Assembly (NCBI GenBank): GCA_009829735.1
Contig: CM020618.1
Coordinates: forward strand, 35,874,894 to 35,938,893
DNA from: Pyropia yezoensis
Lineage: Eukaryota > Rhodophyta > Bangiophyceae > Bangiales > Bangiaceae
DNA: 64,000 nucleotides
Direction: 5' to 3'
The first letter of the stretch is position 1. Every line of letters starts with the position of its first letter. Of the stretch, positions 9,523-20,795 are shown piece by piece. Under the pieces are notes generated by a model that saw only the letters and a program-made list of their open reading frames with translations, had not been told where the DNA came from and did not search any database. Both the position numbers and the translations under genes were made by a program.

Positions 9523-10884
9523 ATGCCGGCGTTTGGTTTGGTTTTGATGGCGCCGCCCCCGTCCACCTCTCCTCCCCCAGCCGCCCCGCGGCCGCGTAGG
9601 CGACCGCCGTCGGCCCACGCGCCGCCGCCCGCCTTCCTTTCCGCCCCGCCCTCCCTGGCGTCGCCGGCAGTGACGTCGGTGGCGGTGGCGGCGGCGCGGT
9701 TGCGGCCTCAGCTGTGGCTGCTGTCGCCGGCCTGCCGCCGGCCGTTGGCGTTTGTGTGTGGCCTCGTGGGGGGGGGGCGCCCCGCCCGCCGGGTGGTACC
9801 CGAGGCGTCCTGGCCAGTGCCGTCGGCCTCAGCGAGCGACGGCGAGGACGGCGGTGGCAGTGGCGGCGGTAGCAGGAGCGGGTCTTTCCACACCAGCGCC
9901 GCCGGGCGCGGCGGCACGGAGACGGCAGCAACGGCGGCAGCGACGCCAGTGGCGGCGGGGGTGCCCCCGCCGGTCGCAGCGGCAGTGGCGACGGCAGTGG
10001 TGGCGGCACCACCCGCATCGGCACTGGCACCGGGAGCGGCCGCGCTAGAGGGAGCGTCAGACGGCAGCGGCCTCCTCCCCCCGCCCCCCCCCCCCCTCGC
10101 CCCCGATGCTACCGCCTCGGCACCCGCTACGTACGTGCGCCTGGCAGACCTGCCCTTTCGCCCCCTTTCCACCATTGACAGCCACCCCACCGACTATGCA
10201 GTCGCGGGCGCCTACGCCGTCTATGACGCGGATGGGGAGGTGGCGTACCTTGGCGCCTCTCGGAATGTGGGCGCCAAGCTTCACCTCCACCGCGCGTGTG
10301 TGGGCGTCGACGAGGCGGCGTCAGTGCGGCTGCTGCCGCTGCCACTGCCGCCGCCGCCGCCGCCGATGCTGCCACCAGGGAGCACCATGGGAGCGGCGGC
10401 CGCCGCTCTCGTGGGTGGAGGGGGTGGCGGCGGTGGCGGCGGTGGCGCCGACGGGGCCCCCGCTTTGACCAGGGGGCGGCCCGCGGCGGCGGCTACGGCA
10501 GCGGCCACGGCGGCGGCCGCGGCGGCTATTGTTGCCCGCTGGGCGGCAGGCGACGGCGGCCCGCCGGTGCACCCGCGGGGCAATGGCATCGACCGCCGCC
10601 GGTGGGAGGGGGTGGAGCTGGTCGAGCGGCAAACGGGCGGCGGCGGCGGTGGCGGCGGCGGCGGCGAGGGCGGGGGCAGGCGGCGGTCGCGGCGACCGGC
10701 CGGCGGTGGCCTCCCGGGCGTCTGGGCAGGAGGGGGCGGGCGGCCACCGGCACCTCGCGGCGGTGGCGACCCGACCCGCGGGGGCAATGAGGAGAGCGAC
10801 GCGGTCTTCAAGACCGTCCTGGGCCTGCTGCTGGCAAGTACAGTACTCAAGTGGGTGGCCTTCCTAACCACGGCCCGTTGGTAA
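9523..10884 (+). CDS. GIY-YIG-like domain protein with C-terminal membrane segment
   Basis: About 453 residues if ATG 9523 is used (ATG 9547 is an alternative). The N-terminus is rich in Pro, Ala, Ser and Arg and could be a plastid transit peptide. A conserved block around residues 205-265 reads LADLPFRPLSTIDS, then GAYAVYDADGEVAYLGASRN. The spacing of GAY and YLG matches the GIY-YIG nuclease fold, in the divergent form known from the N-terminal domain of plastid monothiol glutaredoxin S16 (GVYAVYD...FIGISR). No glutaredoxin domain follows. Instead there are long Gly/Ala tracts and, near the end, a hydrophobic segment LGLLLASTVLKWVAFLTT suggesting a membrane anchor. The catalytic Arg/Glu of true GIY-YIG nucleases is not obvious, so activity is doubtful. 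The protein is about half low-complexity sequence. Confidence 0.65.
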   Translation: MPAFGLVLMAPPPSTSPPPAAPRPRRRPPSAHAPPPAFLSAPPSLASPAVTSVAVAAARLRPQLWLLSPACRRPLAFVCGLVGGGRPARRVVPEASWPVPSASASDGEDGGGSGGGSRSGSFHTSAAGRGGTETAATAAATPVAAGVPPPVAAAVATAVVAAPPASALAPGAAALEGASDGSGLLPPPPPPLAPDATASAPATYVRLADLPFRPLSTIDSHPTDYAVAGAYAVYDADGEVAYLGASRNVGAKLHLHRACVGVDEAASVRLLPLPLPPPPPPMLPPGSTMGAAAAALVGGGGGGGGGGGADGAPALTRGRPAAAATAAATAAAAAAIVARWAAGDGGPPVHPRGNGIDRRRWEGVELVERQTGGGGGGGGGGEGGGRRRSRRPAGGGLPGVWAGGGGRPPAPRGGGDPTRGGNEESDAVFKTVLGLLLASTVLKWVAFLTTARW

Positions 10885-11360
10885 ATGGGGGGGGGGCGGG
10901 CATCCGTCGGCAGTGAGTTGGCAGAGGCGGGGGCCGGAGGGGCCTGCGGAGGCATGTGCGTGTGGGACTGGACGCGCCGACGGCGGGGCGGGGCCCATGT
11001 GCAGGGGGGATTAGCCCCCCCCGACGAGCAGAGCAGCGGCAGCTCGGCCGCCGCCCGGGGCCGGCGACAGAGACGCCCGTGTGCCGCTGCGTGTTTGTTT
11101 TATCAACCACGGCCGCGGCGGCGCGCCGCCACCGCACCCGTTGTCCCCTGCCTACCCCCCTCCGGCTCTCCCCGGGTGCCGCTACCACCGGGGCACACCG
11201 GTGACGGGCTGCCGGCGCTGCCCACCCCTCCTCGCTCTGCTTTCATCCCCCCCCTAACCCGCAGGGGCTGCAGCCCATAGCGGTTCCCAATCTCTCGCCC
11301 TCCCCTCCCCACCGTTCCCCCCTCCTCCACCCCCCCGCCCCCCTCGCTGCCCCATCCCTT
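10885..11360. other. 3' intergenic between two converging genes
   Basis: GC-rich, pyrimidine-rich stretch with poly-C runs (11316-11345), between the stop at 10884 and the minus-strand stop at 11361. It presumably holds both 3' UTRs. No gene is seen. Confidence 0.5.
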
Positions 11361-13919
11361 TCAAAACGACAGGTCCTCGTCCGTCACCTGCCGCCCCTTC
11401 CGCACGTCCGACATCATGCGGCTGAAAAGCTCCTCGTGGACTGCGGCGCCGACGGCGGCGCCGGGTCCGTCGGCAGCGGCGGCCGCCGCCACCGCCGCAG
11501 CGTCGGCCACCCCCGCGACTGGTGCCCCCCCCCGGGCGGCCACGGCGGGCGCCTTAGCCCCACCGCGCTGCCGCCGCAGGGGCGTGCCGGGCAACCCAGA
11601 CTGGCCACGCAGGGCCGCGGCGGCCGACGCTACGGCCCCACCGCCCCGCCGCGGAGCGGCTGCCGGCTGCGCGGCCGCCCCGCTGGCGACCTCACCGTTG
11701 GCTGCCACGGGCACGGCGCCCGCCGCTGCCGCCGTTCCCGTTGCCGCCGCTACTGCTGCCGCCGTCGCCGCTGCTGCCGTGCCGCTCGCCGCGCCGCCCG
11801 CCGCGACGGCGGCGGGCGTGGCAGCGGCGGGTGTGGCCGCCGCCGGCGCGTCGGCGTCCCCCCCGCGGAGGCGCAGGCCAAACAGGGGCAGCACCCCAAA
11901 CACCGACGTCGCAGCCGGCGCCGCCCCCGCGGGGGGGGGGGGCACGGGTGTACCCGCGCCCGGCAGCGTCCCTGCCGCGGGTGCGGGTGTAGGCGGGGGC
12001 GACCCCCCCCGGGTGGGGGCGGCGGCGGGTGCGGGTGCGGTGACAGCGGCGGTGGTGGCGGCGGCGACGGCGGCGGCGATGGCGACAGACGCGGCGGGGG
12101 TGAAGCGGGGGGTGGCAGGCGCGGCCGCGCCGTCGGCGTCAATGCCCGCCACCATGGGCACCGCCGCCGACTCGCCCGCGGCGGGGGTGGTCTCCCCCGA
12201 CGGCGGGATGCCCATCCCCCTCCCACGGCCGCTGCCGCCGACGTCCGCTATCGTGACCGCCGCGGCTGCCGCTGCAGCTGCCGCCCGGTCGGCCGCACAC
12301 GCGGCAAGGACGGCGGCCGAGGCGAGGCTCACCGGCGCCGCCCGGTTCGGCGCCCCCTCCTCGTCAATGTCGTCAAAGTGGAGGACGGGGATGGCACGGG
12401 CGCTGGCTGGGGGGGTCGCCCCAACGTTGCCGCCGCCGTGACCGCCGCCGCCGCCGCCGCTGCGGTCACCGCGGTCGCCGCGGTCGCCACCGCGGTTGTC
12501 GGTGGCCGTCCCCCGTTCCCCACTTGTCCCGTCGTCACTCCACCCGTCTGGTGGGAGGGTTACTCCCACGCTGGGCCGACGCCGACGGCCGCGGGCGGAT
12601 GGCGTCGACGCGGGAGTGCCGCCCGCGGCCCTGTGTGTGTCCGCCGCGGCGGCGGCTCCCCGTGCGGGCGGGCGGGCGGTGAGGCCCCCCGAGCAAGGCC
12701 GCGCGAGCGCCCCGTCGAGCGTAAAGTCATCATCCACGTCCGTGTCGCCGCCACCGCCGTCGCCGCTGCAGCCGCCACTGCCGCCGTGCCGACCCCCCCC
12801 AGCTCTACGGACGCCCGTGTCCACCGACGCGGAAGAGACGGGGGAGGACGAGGCGGACAAGCGGCTGTCGCTTGACGCCATGGACGGGGCGCGCTCAAAG
12901 AGGATAACCTGCGAAGACGGCTCCACGCCGGCGGCCGCGTCGATGGCGCTGCTTCCGACCCTGGCGCCGTCGCCGCCGCCGACGCCACCACCCCCGCCGA
13001 CGTCGCCGACGCCGCCGTTGCCGCCGCCGGTGCCGCCGGGCCTGGGCGCTCCGCGTGCACCGCCTGCCCCACCAGCCCCCCGTGCCTGCCGCGCCACCCC
13101 CCAGCTGCCCACCCCCTCGTCCAGCGCCTTGTCCCACGTCGCCGACCGGACAGAATCGATGGACCACGAGCCGCTGCCGCCTCCGCGCAGGTCGGCGTCA
13201 AGAGCGGGTTGGGTGGCAGGGGCGGCTGCCGCCGGTGACGCCGTTGCAGACGCCCACACGCCGTGGTCGCTCACGCCGCGGCGGGGTGGGACGTCGTCGG
13301 CGGTCACCCCCATCCCCTCGCCCCCCCCCCCACCGCCTGCAACCACCGCGGCCGCTGTGGCATCACCAGTCGCAGCCGCCGTGGCCTGCGCCGCCGCCGC
13401 GGGGCCCCGCCGGGGGCGCCCTCGCAGGTTGGGCTGCGACAGGGAGCCACCCAGGGAGGACCCCCACCGCGCCCTTGACTGGGGGGTGTGCGTCACGCCG
13501 CCCCCCGCCCCCGCCACACCCCCGCCCACCGCCTTGTTCGCCCCCCCCCCGCGGGCGGCCGACCAGTCCCACCCGCGGCGGAGGGGGCTAGATGCCCCCG
13601 CCGCACCGCCGCCGCCGCAGCCGCCCGCCAGCGCGGTGGCGCTCGTCGATGGGAAAAGGCCGACCCCGTACTCGCGCTGCGGCGGCGACGATGGGTACCT
13701 CCCGCCACCTCCCTCCGCTTCCAACGGAGCAACGGTGGCGCCGCCGCTCCCACCATAGTCGGGCGTGGTGGGCGAAGGCCGGTCATACCGGCCGACGGCG
13801 ACGCTACCGCCGCCGTCGCCGCCGTCGCCGCCGCCGCCGCCGCCGCCGCCGCGGCCGCCGCCATCGGGGGCAACAACCGGGGGAGTTTTTCGGCGCTTGA
13901 AAAACGCCGACAGTACCAT
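11361..13919 (-). CDS. large low-complexity protein, unknown function
   Basis: An open frame of about 850 residues from ATG 13919 (MVLSAFFKRRKTPPVVAPDG) to 11361. It is dominated by Gly, Ala, Pro and Ser tracts, but a few blocks look constrained. These are the basic start (KRRKTPP), a Ser-rich stretch near VILFERAPSMASSDSRLSAS, an acidic block VLHFDDIDEEGAPN, and a polar C-terminus EELFSRMMSDVRKGRQVTDE. These charged islands in an otherwise repetitive frame are why I accept it as coding over the equally long GC-driven frames on the plus strand. No domain is recognised. The Ser-rich middle could be a phosphorylation-rich disordered regulator, which is speculative. Introns cannot be excluded. 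Confidence 0.5.
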   Translation of the reverse strand: MVLSAFFKRRKTPPVVAPDGGGRGGGGGGGGDGGDGGGSVAVGRYDRPSPTTPDYGGSGGATVAPLEAEGGGGRYPSSPPQREYGVGLFPSTSATALAGGCGGGGAAGASSPLRRGWDWSAARGGGANKAVGGGVAGAGGGVTHTPQSRARWGSSLGGSLSQPNLRGRPRRGPAAAAQATAAATGDATAAAVVAGGGGGGEGMGVTADDVPPRRGVSDHGVWASATASPAAAAPATQPALDADLRGGGSGSWSIDSVRSATWDKALDEGVGSWGVARQARGAGGAGGARGAPRPGGTGGGNGGVGDVGGGGGVGGGDGARVGSSAIDAAAGVEPSSQVILFERAPSMASSDSRLSASSSPVSSASVDTGVRRAGGGRHGGSGGCSGDGGGGDTDVDDDFTLDGALARPCSGGLTARPPARGAAAAADTHRAAGGTPASTPSARGRRRRPSVGVTLPPDGWSDDGTSGERGTATDNRGGDRGDRGDRSGGGGGGHGGGNVGATPPASARAIPVLHFDDIDEEGAPNRAAPVSLASAAVLAACAADRAAAAAAAAAVTIADVGGSGRGRGMGIPPSGETTPAAGESAAVPMVAGIDADGAAAPATPRFTPAASVAIAAAVAAATTAAVTAPAPAAAPTRGGSPPPTPAPAAGTLPGAGTPVPPPPAGAAPAATSVFGVLPLFGLRLRGGDADAPAAATPAAATPAAVAAGGAASGTAAAATAAAVAAATGTAAAAGAVPVAANGEVASGAAAQPAAAPRRGGGAVASAAAALRGQSGLPGTPLRRQRGGAKAPAVAARGGAPVAGVADAAAVAAAAAADGPGAAVGAAVHEELFSRMMSDVRKGRQVTDEDLSF

Positions 13920-13924
13920 CCCCG

Positions 13925-15585
13925 CTGCTGCGTTGGTAGCGATATCCCACCGCCGGAGGGGGAGAGGGGGAAGGAGCGGCGTCCCGTCAACCACAGGTGA
14001 CCTAGAGGACGCGAACGACCGCGGGGGCAGAGGTGCTCACCACGGCACCAGCGCAGCGCAGGTGGCGCGTCCACCACCGGGTCGCCGCCGCCACTACCGC
14101 CGCCACTGCCACTGCCACTGCCGACACCACTACCACCGCCACCGCCACCGCCACTGTCGTCGCCTGGAACGCCGCAGCCGGCGTCGCCGGCGTCACCGCC
14201 GGCGGCCGTGCACGGCGCGGCGGGGACTGCCGCCGTTGTTGCTGTGGCGCGAGCGGGCGGGCACCACCTTGCGCCCCCCCCCCCCCCCCCCCCCCCCCGT
14301 GCGGGGGCGGACGCGGCGCCGAGCCACTCCACCCCAGAGCCAAGGCCGTCACCGCGGGCAGCAGCCGACCCTCGCTGCCACTCCCTGCATCCTGGCCGCG
14401 CGGGGGGAAGGGGGGGAAAGCTCCTCCCGGTCGCGGCCATCTCGAGACAAGCTCGTGGCCTGCCTGCTGCTGCCCCATCTCCGCCCCCCTCTGTGCGCCT
14501 GCACGCCCACCGCGGCAGCGGGAGCCGCTCTGCCCCCGGCCGAGCACAAGAAAATGTTGGCGGGCGGGGGAGAGACGCAGCGCAGCAGCATCTCAGCGGC
14601 AGGCAGCGCGCAGCCGGTCTGCGCCAGCCCCTCCCCCCCCTCCCCTCCCACGTCCCAGCTGGGGAGAGTCTCTGCCTGGCGGGCGCGCGCTCATGCAGGG
14701 CGGATGATTGCGGACCGCACGAAACGGGAGAGGGCGGTCGACGGTCGTGGTTGTTGAGGGCTCAACGGTCATGTGGAGTGCACATCAATTTACGTGATGC
14801 GTTGCTGCTTGATTCAGTTCCCACTGCTTTGGGTATCGAAATGTGACTGTGTGTGCTCTACCTACCTATGCCCCGAGAGAGTCGTCCAGAGAGAGTCCTT
14901 GCGGTTACGACACAAGCTGACCGCCACAGCCACCACCACCACCGCCACCTCGACCAAACCAGTTCGAAGGCGGCAGCGGCAGTGGTCTGGCGACCACCTG
15001 CCGACCCAGAGAGACACTAGAGACGCACCCAGGAGACGTTGTCCACCCAGAGACACGTAGATACGCCCAGACACACCTAGTGCTCAGGTGGCAGAGCGCC
15101 GCGGCGCACACGAGCGCGGTGACAGCATAGTTTCTGCATCTTTGTGGGCCCTTCTGCATCTTAGCCGGGCCCCCCAGAGTTTGCAAGAGAAGATGACACG
15201 CGAACGGGAGCGGACCGGCCGTCTAGAATGCTGCCGCACGTGCACCACTCCACCCTGCTCGCAGCATGGGCCCTTTCTCCTCTCCACCCCCTCCGTCGCG
15301 CCTGCTGAGCCTCTGGCTGCAAATATGGGTGCCGCGAGCACGTTGCATCAGCAGCAACCGCCGTCCCACCCATCAGTCTCCGCGGCTTCCACGGCCGCTG
15401 CAGAAGCAGGGCGCTGCCGTCGCAGCCGCCGCCAAAGCTGCGGGCGAGTGTGTCCCGCCCAATCCTCCCCCCTCCCCCTTCCGCACCTCCAACTGATGCC
15501 ACTTGCCCCAGCTACCGAGACCACTCCCGCGAGTGCAACCGTCACGCATGCCGGTGCAACAGCCCGGGGAGCTTGTTTCCCAGGT
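13925..15585. other. intergenic, no supported gene
   Basis: GC-rich simple sequence dominates 14040-14320: CCACTG/CCACCG repeats and a run of Cs at 14275-14298. It then passes to mixed sequence. Possible 5' UTR or upstream exon of the low-complexity gene, but no splice-consistent exon is visible. Frames on either strand here look like composition artefacts. Confidence 0.5.
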
Positions 15586-17751
15586 CTATCTTCGGCAGCC
15601 CCACTCGCCAAGGTCAGACACGTCCCGGTACTCCCGCCATGCTTGGCGAACCGCCCCGACGTCCAACTGCCGGTTGTTGGGCTCCCAAATAATAGAACCC
15701 GGCAAGCTCTTGCTCAAACTCGCTGGTAGCAGCAGTACCCCCCGCCCTGAAATGGACCCCAGCGTCATGCTCATGGCGCTGGAGGAGGCGAGGAGCACGT
15801 CTGCAGCGAACATGGTTGCCAGTGATGGAATCGTTGGCGCCGAGATGTGCTCGGCCACCGTCACGTCCAGCCTGGGCGATGGTGTCGAAGAGGAAGACAA
15901 AGAGTCCAAGGCATCGACGGTGGACGCGGGGGCCGTACCGCTAGCAGCATCCCAGCCAACTGTCATCGCGGTGGTCCAGTAGCCCTCGTCGTGCACCGTC
16001 CCGTTCTCGTCAGCGTACATGTGGGTGTACAGGGCGGAGCTATGGTGGGAAAAGATGCGCGCGTTTGGCTTGGGCGCCCCCTGCGACAGGATGTGAAAGG
16101 TAAAGGCGAGAGGCCAGTTCGGCCCGCCAGCGCCGGCACACTGGGCCTCTTCCTCTTCAGCAATGGCTTCCGCCGCCAATCGCAGGGCAGCTACGTACTG
16201 CGCATCAGAGAAGACTACGCGGTGGCTGACTTCACTGATGTTCAGCAGTAAGTCCCCGCGACGGACGTGTGCGACGAGGTGGACTCGCAATGGGTCCATG
16301 CCTAGAGTTGCGCCTCCGATAGCGGCAGCCGCTGGGTCGTCATCGACGGGCGGGCGCGGAGTTGCCTCAGTTCCGGGGTTGGAAAGCATGGACGCGCGAG
16401 GGAAGTTGGGAGCGGCGCGGTCACGGGCGGCAATCCAAGCGGCGCGGGTGGCTGACTTGGGGTCAGACGCTTCCAGCGCCCGCCGGTCCCAGTACATGTC
16501 ACTGATACGTTGGCGGTCGCCTGGCGAAATACTGCCAGCACCGTGTGCGTCAAAGGACAGCAAAAAACCGAGCAAAAGACAGAGAGCGATAGAGTGACAA
16601 GGCAGATGCGCGAGGCCGCAGCCGTCAAAAGCAGAAGAGTTAGTGGTCAGGACAAACCTCCGCACCCTTGCACAGACTCGGTTCTGGTCTGGTCCCAGGC
16701 GGCCCTCCCAGGCGTACTCACCCCCTCCCTCTCATTGCCCTCGTATGCTCTTCACAACTTACATTGGAAGGTCATAGTAGCATGATGAGTTGCCCAGTTG
16801 GAATAGCGTCCCCGGCTTGTCGTGTTCGGCCAGGAACGCGACCAGCTCTGGTGACCGCCTTGGTGCTTCTTCCAGTGCTAGCACTGATTCTTCCTTGGAA
16901 GATAGCTGGTGTGTCACCAGCAGCTTCTCGGGGACAATCACAAGGTGCCTGAAGCCGCCACCCCCCCCTTCCTTGAGTCTCGTGCATAGAACTCGCTTGC
17001 GCCCGCAACTGTCTTTGACCTGCTCCACATTGTCGCAAGCGGCGGCGTAGACCTGCCGGCGGAGGGGCACATCAGTGCCGCCCCCTCCCCCCTTGTCTCC
17101 TCCGCTTGAAGGGGGAACTCCCCCGCCCCCGCCCCACCCGAACAGGCGCTCCACCGCCGTGTCATCCTCTCTCGTCAAGCTTCCATACGCGCTCCACCTG
17201 TGGATGTAGGTGACATTGAGGAGCGCGGCGGCATGCAACTCAAAAGTCGTGAAGCAGACACGGTAGCCGATGCCATCCGACATGTCGGCTGGAAGCGACG
17301 ACACGTAGGCGCGGTTCCGCGAGGTAGCCAGAGATGGAAGCAGGCTGGCTGGATCTGATGCCCACAGGGGGGTATTCGCAGAGTGGCGAGCTGGCCAGGG
17401 GAAGGAAAAGCGATCGCTTCCAGTTGAAGGGGGAGCAGTAGACGATGTGCTGGATGCAGGGGCGGGGCTGTTCGCCGCGGCATCCCCTACGAGATGCTCC
17501 TGTCGTGTCAAAGCCACCGGCAGCGGTGACATGGCAGCCGCCTCCTGCAGCGGGACCCCCATCCGCAACCACTGCCCGACGCCCCCCCCCTCCCCCCACA
17601 TTTGGTAGATGGTAAAGATAGTCACATTGAGAATACCAACAACCGCAAGCATGCACACGGGAATGCGGCCGCGAATGAAAGAAGAGACCCGTCCGACGTC
17701 GCGGCGTCCGGCAAGGCTGGGAGCCGGGGCAAGGCCTTCGGCGTTTGCCAT
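15586..17751 (-). CDS. fucosyltransferase-like glycosyltransferase (HxRRGD), type II membrane protein
   Basis: Two exons: 17751-16763 and 16531-15586, with a 231-bp intron (GTAAGT donor, CAG acceptor). The join is in phase and gives DLP-I-ISPGDRQR. The N-terminus has a cytoplasmic tail then one membrane segment (IPVCMLAVVGILNVTIFTIY), typical of Golgi enzymes. The luminal region carries FELHAAALLNVTYIHRWSAYG and ERLFGWGGG. The second exon carries VHLVAHVRRGDLL, the HxRRGD nucleotide-sugar motif known from alpha-1,2/alpha-1,6 and O-fucosyltransferases. It also has ADVLLASSSAMSMTLGSISG near the C-terminus, matching the family's late Ser-rich donor-site element. ATG 17751 (MANAEGLAP) is the first real ATG of the frame. 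Acceptor specificity is unknown; a cell-wall or glycoprotein role is inference. A Gly-rich insertion lies in exon 1. Confidence 0.75.
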
Positions 17752-17759
17752 GTCGGCGG

Positions 17760-20700
17760 CGGTGAGGGAGGGCACAAGCAGAGACGCCGGGGATGAGATG
17801 GAAGGGCAGTGTTGGAGACGGGCTCAGCGGCCACAGAGCGACGTCGGGAAGCTGTTCAGTCGTTGGTTCAAGGGCAAAGACGGGGCGGCGAAGGCCACGA
17901 CCGCAAACTCAATGCAGTGGGACAGGAAGGGTCGTGCTCGGCACCGCGCCGGCATGCAATGACACCGACAAGCAATGACACCGACAACGTGTGTGTAGAA
18001 TGACAATTTGGTCTCGCCAAGAGAGGACGCGAAATCATCCGCGGAAGAGTGTTTCCTAGAGCGGTGTGGGGCTGCTTGGGCGGCGGGCAAGATCAGTTGC
18101 GGCTATTGAGGGGCCCTCTGACTCCCACCGCCCTGCTAGATACACCGCACTGCGTGGTCGAAGATTGCCTAAGGTAGCCTCAGGCACAACCGCACCCGAG
18201 ACCAAGCATGGGCTCCCGACTGAGTGTCATGCTCTGGAGGAGCGCGATCTACCGCATAGAGGTATCGGCCAATCGCGTTCGACTTGCGGCCGCTGGTTGC
18301 TCAAGATCAGCCAGGCAGCTTTGACTTCTCACTGCATCGAGTGGTCCCTGCTGGTCCTGCTGTAAACACGTGCGACTCAATCAGGTTGAAGTCCATGTCA
18401 CCGTTGACAACGGAAATACATCGTTTACTTCTTGTGGGATGGGGATGTGGACGTGGCAGCCTGGACGGTGCCTCTCCCGCGTCATCGTCAGCATCATCGT
18501 CACGGAAACCTGTATATCATCACCATCCCTGCTTGCTACTCGAGTGTGGGCCCAGGTCGCGCCTCCCCCCCCCCCCCTGCTCGCAGATAGCATGCTAGCG
18601 CGATCCCTGATCGCCCATGGCGGGGGCGTATGTAGTACTTCCCCGTCCGCGACCCAGCCACCTCCACCTGGCTAGTGAGTAGTGTGTAGGGGGGGGCGGT
18701 GGGCGGAGTGGGGAGGCTTGCTTGTCCCCGATGAGGTCCGCCCTCCCGCCGCGCGGCGTCGCGGCGGGGTGTTAACCGGCTGCAGGCGCCGCGGCCGCAG
18801 TGGGGTTGCCCCAGAGGCCATCCACACGTGGGTGGGCCCCCCCCTGCCCCCCCGACAGTCGCTACCGACGGCCGTTGGCGACCAATGCCCCCACGGCCAA
18901 CCCGGCGCGTGGCCGGCTAGGCCAACCACCGCGACCCCAGACGCGCGGTGCCAGTGTGCCCCCGCGCCCAATCGGACGAGCTCGGCCATTAACCAGCGAG
19001 GAAGCCCGGGGGGAGGATGCGCCAGTAACGTGACTTTTTATTCCTTGTGGGCTAGACCGGCACCCCCATAGCTGCCAGTTGAACGGCTACGCCGTCCCCA
19101 CAGGAGAGAATAGAAAGGTAAAGGTACAAAGGCCAAGCAGAGACGGCCGTGACGGACGACCCGCGCCTTGGAGACGAGGTGCGGCGGTAACAGGTCCAAG
19201 TCAACAGCGGCGTTGGCTGCCGCGGTGTCTTGGTCCTGCCCGCCGTCCCTGCCAAGTGGCGGTTGAGCACGCGCTCAGTGGTGAGTGCCGCGGGAAAGGC
19301 CCGTCGCGGCCTGCATGGGAAGAAGACAATGGGCGCTTGACCCCCGGGATGCCGTGGCAGCTGGTGATGCACTTGGGTAGGGAGGGTGGGAGCGCGAGAA
19401 GAAACGGACGCTGCCGACCCAGCCGGTCGGCGGCGGACGCTCCCCCCCCGCCGCTTATCTTGCGGTGGAGGGGCTTGCGCGCCGCAGCCCCCGCCCACAT
19501 GGGAGCCGGTGGGGGCAGGCCAGACGGTGCAGGGCCGGTGCAGCCGCCGCAGGCGCGGCCGCGGGCGCGCTGCGGGGCAGCCGCCAACCGACAGGAGAGG
19601 CGGCAAACGCAGCCGCCCGCCAGCGGCCGCAAAGAGCAGACAGTGCAGGAGAGGGGGGGGCGCAGCCCCCGCGACGCGCGGCATGGTGCCGGCGCCGTGG
19701 AGGCGCCACCGACGGTGCGTGGGCGTCGCCCAAATGCAGGGGCGAGAGCGGGAGAGGGGGTGGTCGTGACACGGCGACGGGCGACCGACAGGGAGTGGCG
19801 CCCGCCAAGGAGTGCAACGGCTGCGACCGCTCCCCCGTCTCGAGCGGCACGCCGCATCCCGCGGCGCGGCGGCCGCAAATAATCAAAGCGGACCAGTTAC
19901 AGGAAGAATCGAGATTCAAGTCAGAACGCACGCCCGGCGCCGCGGGGGTTCGCCTGCCCTCCCCCGCCATCACGGATGATGCGTGACGCCCGCCGCTTCG
20001 CCGCCTGCCTCGTGCGCTGCCGCCCACCGTCGGGGCGGGGGCGGCGGCGGGCGGCACCGCGAGCGGCTGTCGGCAAGCCCAACCCCCGCCACCGCCGTCT
20101 CTGGCCGTGGCGGCCACGTCGCTGCACGCACGTGGAAACCCCACCATCTGTCCCTCCTCCCCTGCCGGCCACGGCACTCCCATTCCCCCCGCCTGCGGTC
20201 CCGGCCTTCATGTCCCCTCCCGGCCACACATTGTACTCGTCCCTGTCGCGGTCACAGCCTACTTTCCTCCTGTCGTCGTAGCCCCATTTCCACCCCCGTC
20301 CCCTCCCCCACTCCCCCACCAATCCCCTTCCTCACAGCAACCCGCAGGGATACCTCCCGTTGGACCACTCGAACAAGACCGACCGCGGCGGGGAGCTCAC
20401 TGTGCACCTGGTGAAGGACTAGTTGACCGCGCGGGCGTTGACAAGAAGGGGGGGGAGGGGGAGTACGGGCGGGTCGACGGGCTTGGTGTGGGTCGCGTGC
20501 GGAACCAACCTCTCCTGTTCTTGGCTTGCTCATGGACTCCCCTTTGGATTGTGCTACACCCTGGATTGTACTACAACATGTTGCTGGACCACGTCCGTGG
20601 AGCTCTTCCTCCGTGCATCCCCGGGGAGCTCCAGCGGAGCCGCCCATGATGACACTGTGCGTGGCGGTCGAGGCAAAGAGCTTCACGGGGCTGCCCGCCA

Positions 20701-20790
20701 GGCGGCGGGAGAGAGCCTTTGCCTGCTCGCCGGCGTGCCCGCCTCCCTCCCTCCCCGTCCCGTCCCTCCCCCCCACGCCCATCCCCCCAG
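17760..20790. other. intergenic, no supported gene
   Basis: About 3 kb. 17940-17995 holds a duplicated CAATGACACCGACAA motif. 18690-20250 is GC-rich with long but compositionally random frames on both strands (plus 19079-19882, minus 19201-19878 and 19455-20183); they overlap each other and show no domain. 20250-20790 is pyrimidine-rich and probably the 3' flank of MCM6. Confidence 0.5.
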
Positions 20791-20795
20791 CTCGC

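Noticed and set aside
11436-13758. Long plus-strand frames opposite the low-complexity gene
   Set aside because: They arise from stop-poor GC repeats, consist of Arg/Pro/Ala runs and have no charged islands or domains; the minus frame has better protein character and a clear C-terminus.
19079-20183. Overlapping long frames on both strands
   Set aside because: Composition-driven; no motif, splice-consistent partner or initiation context was convincing.
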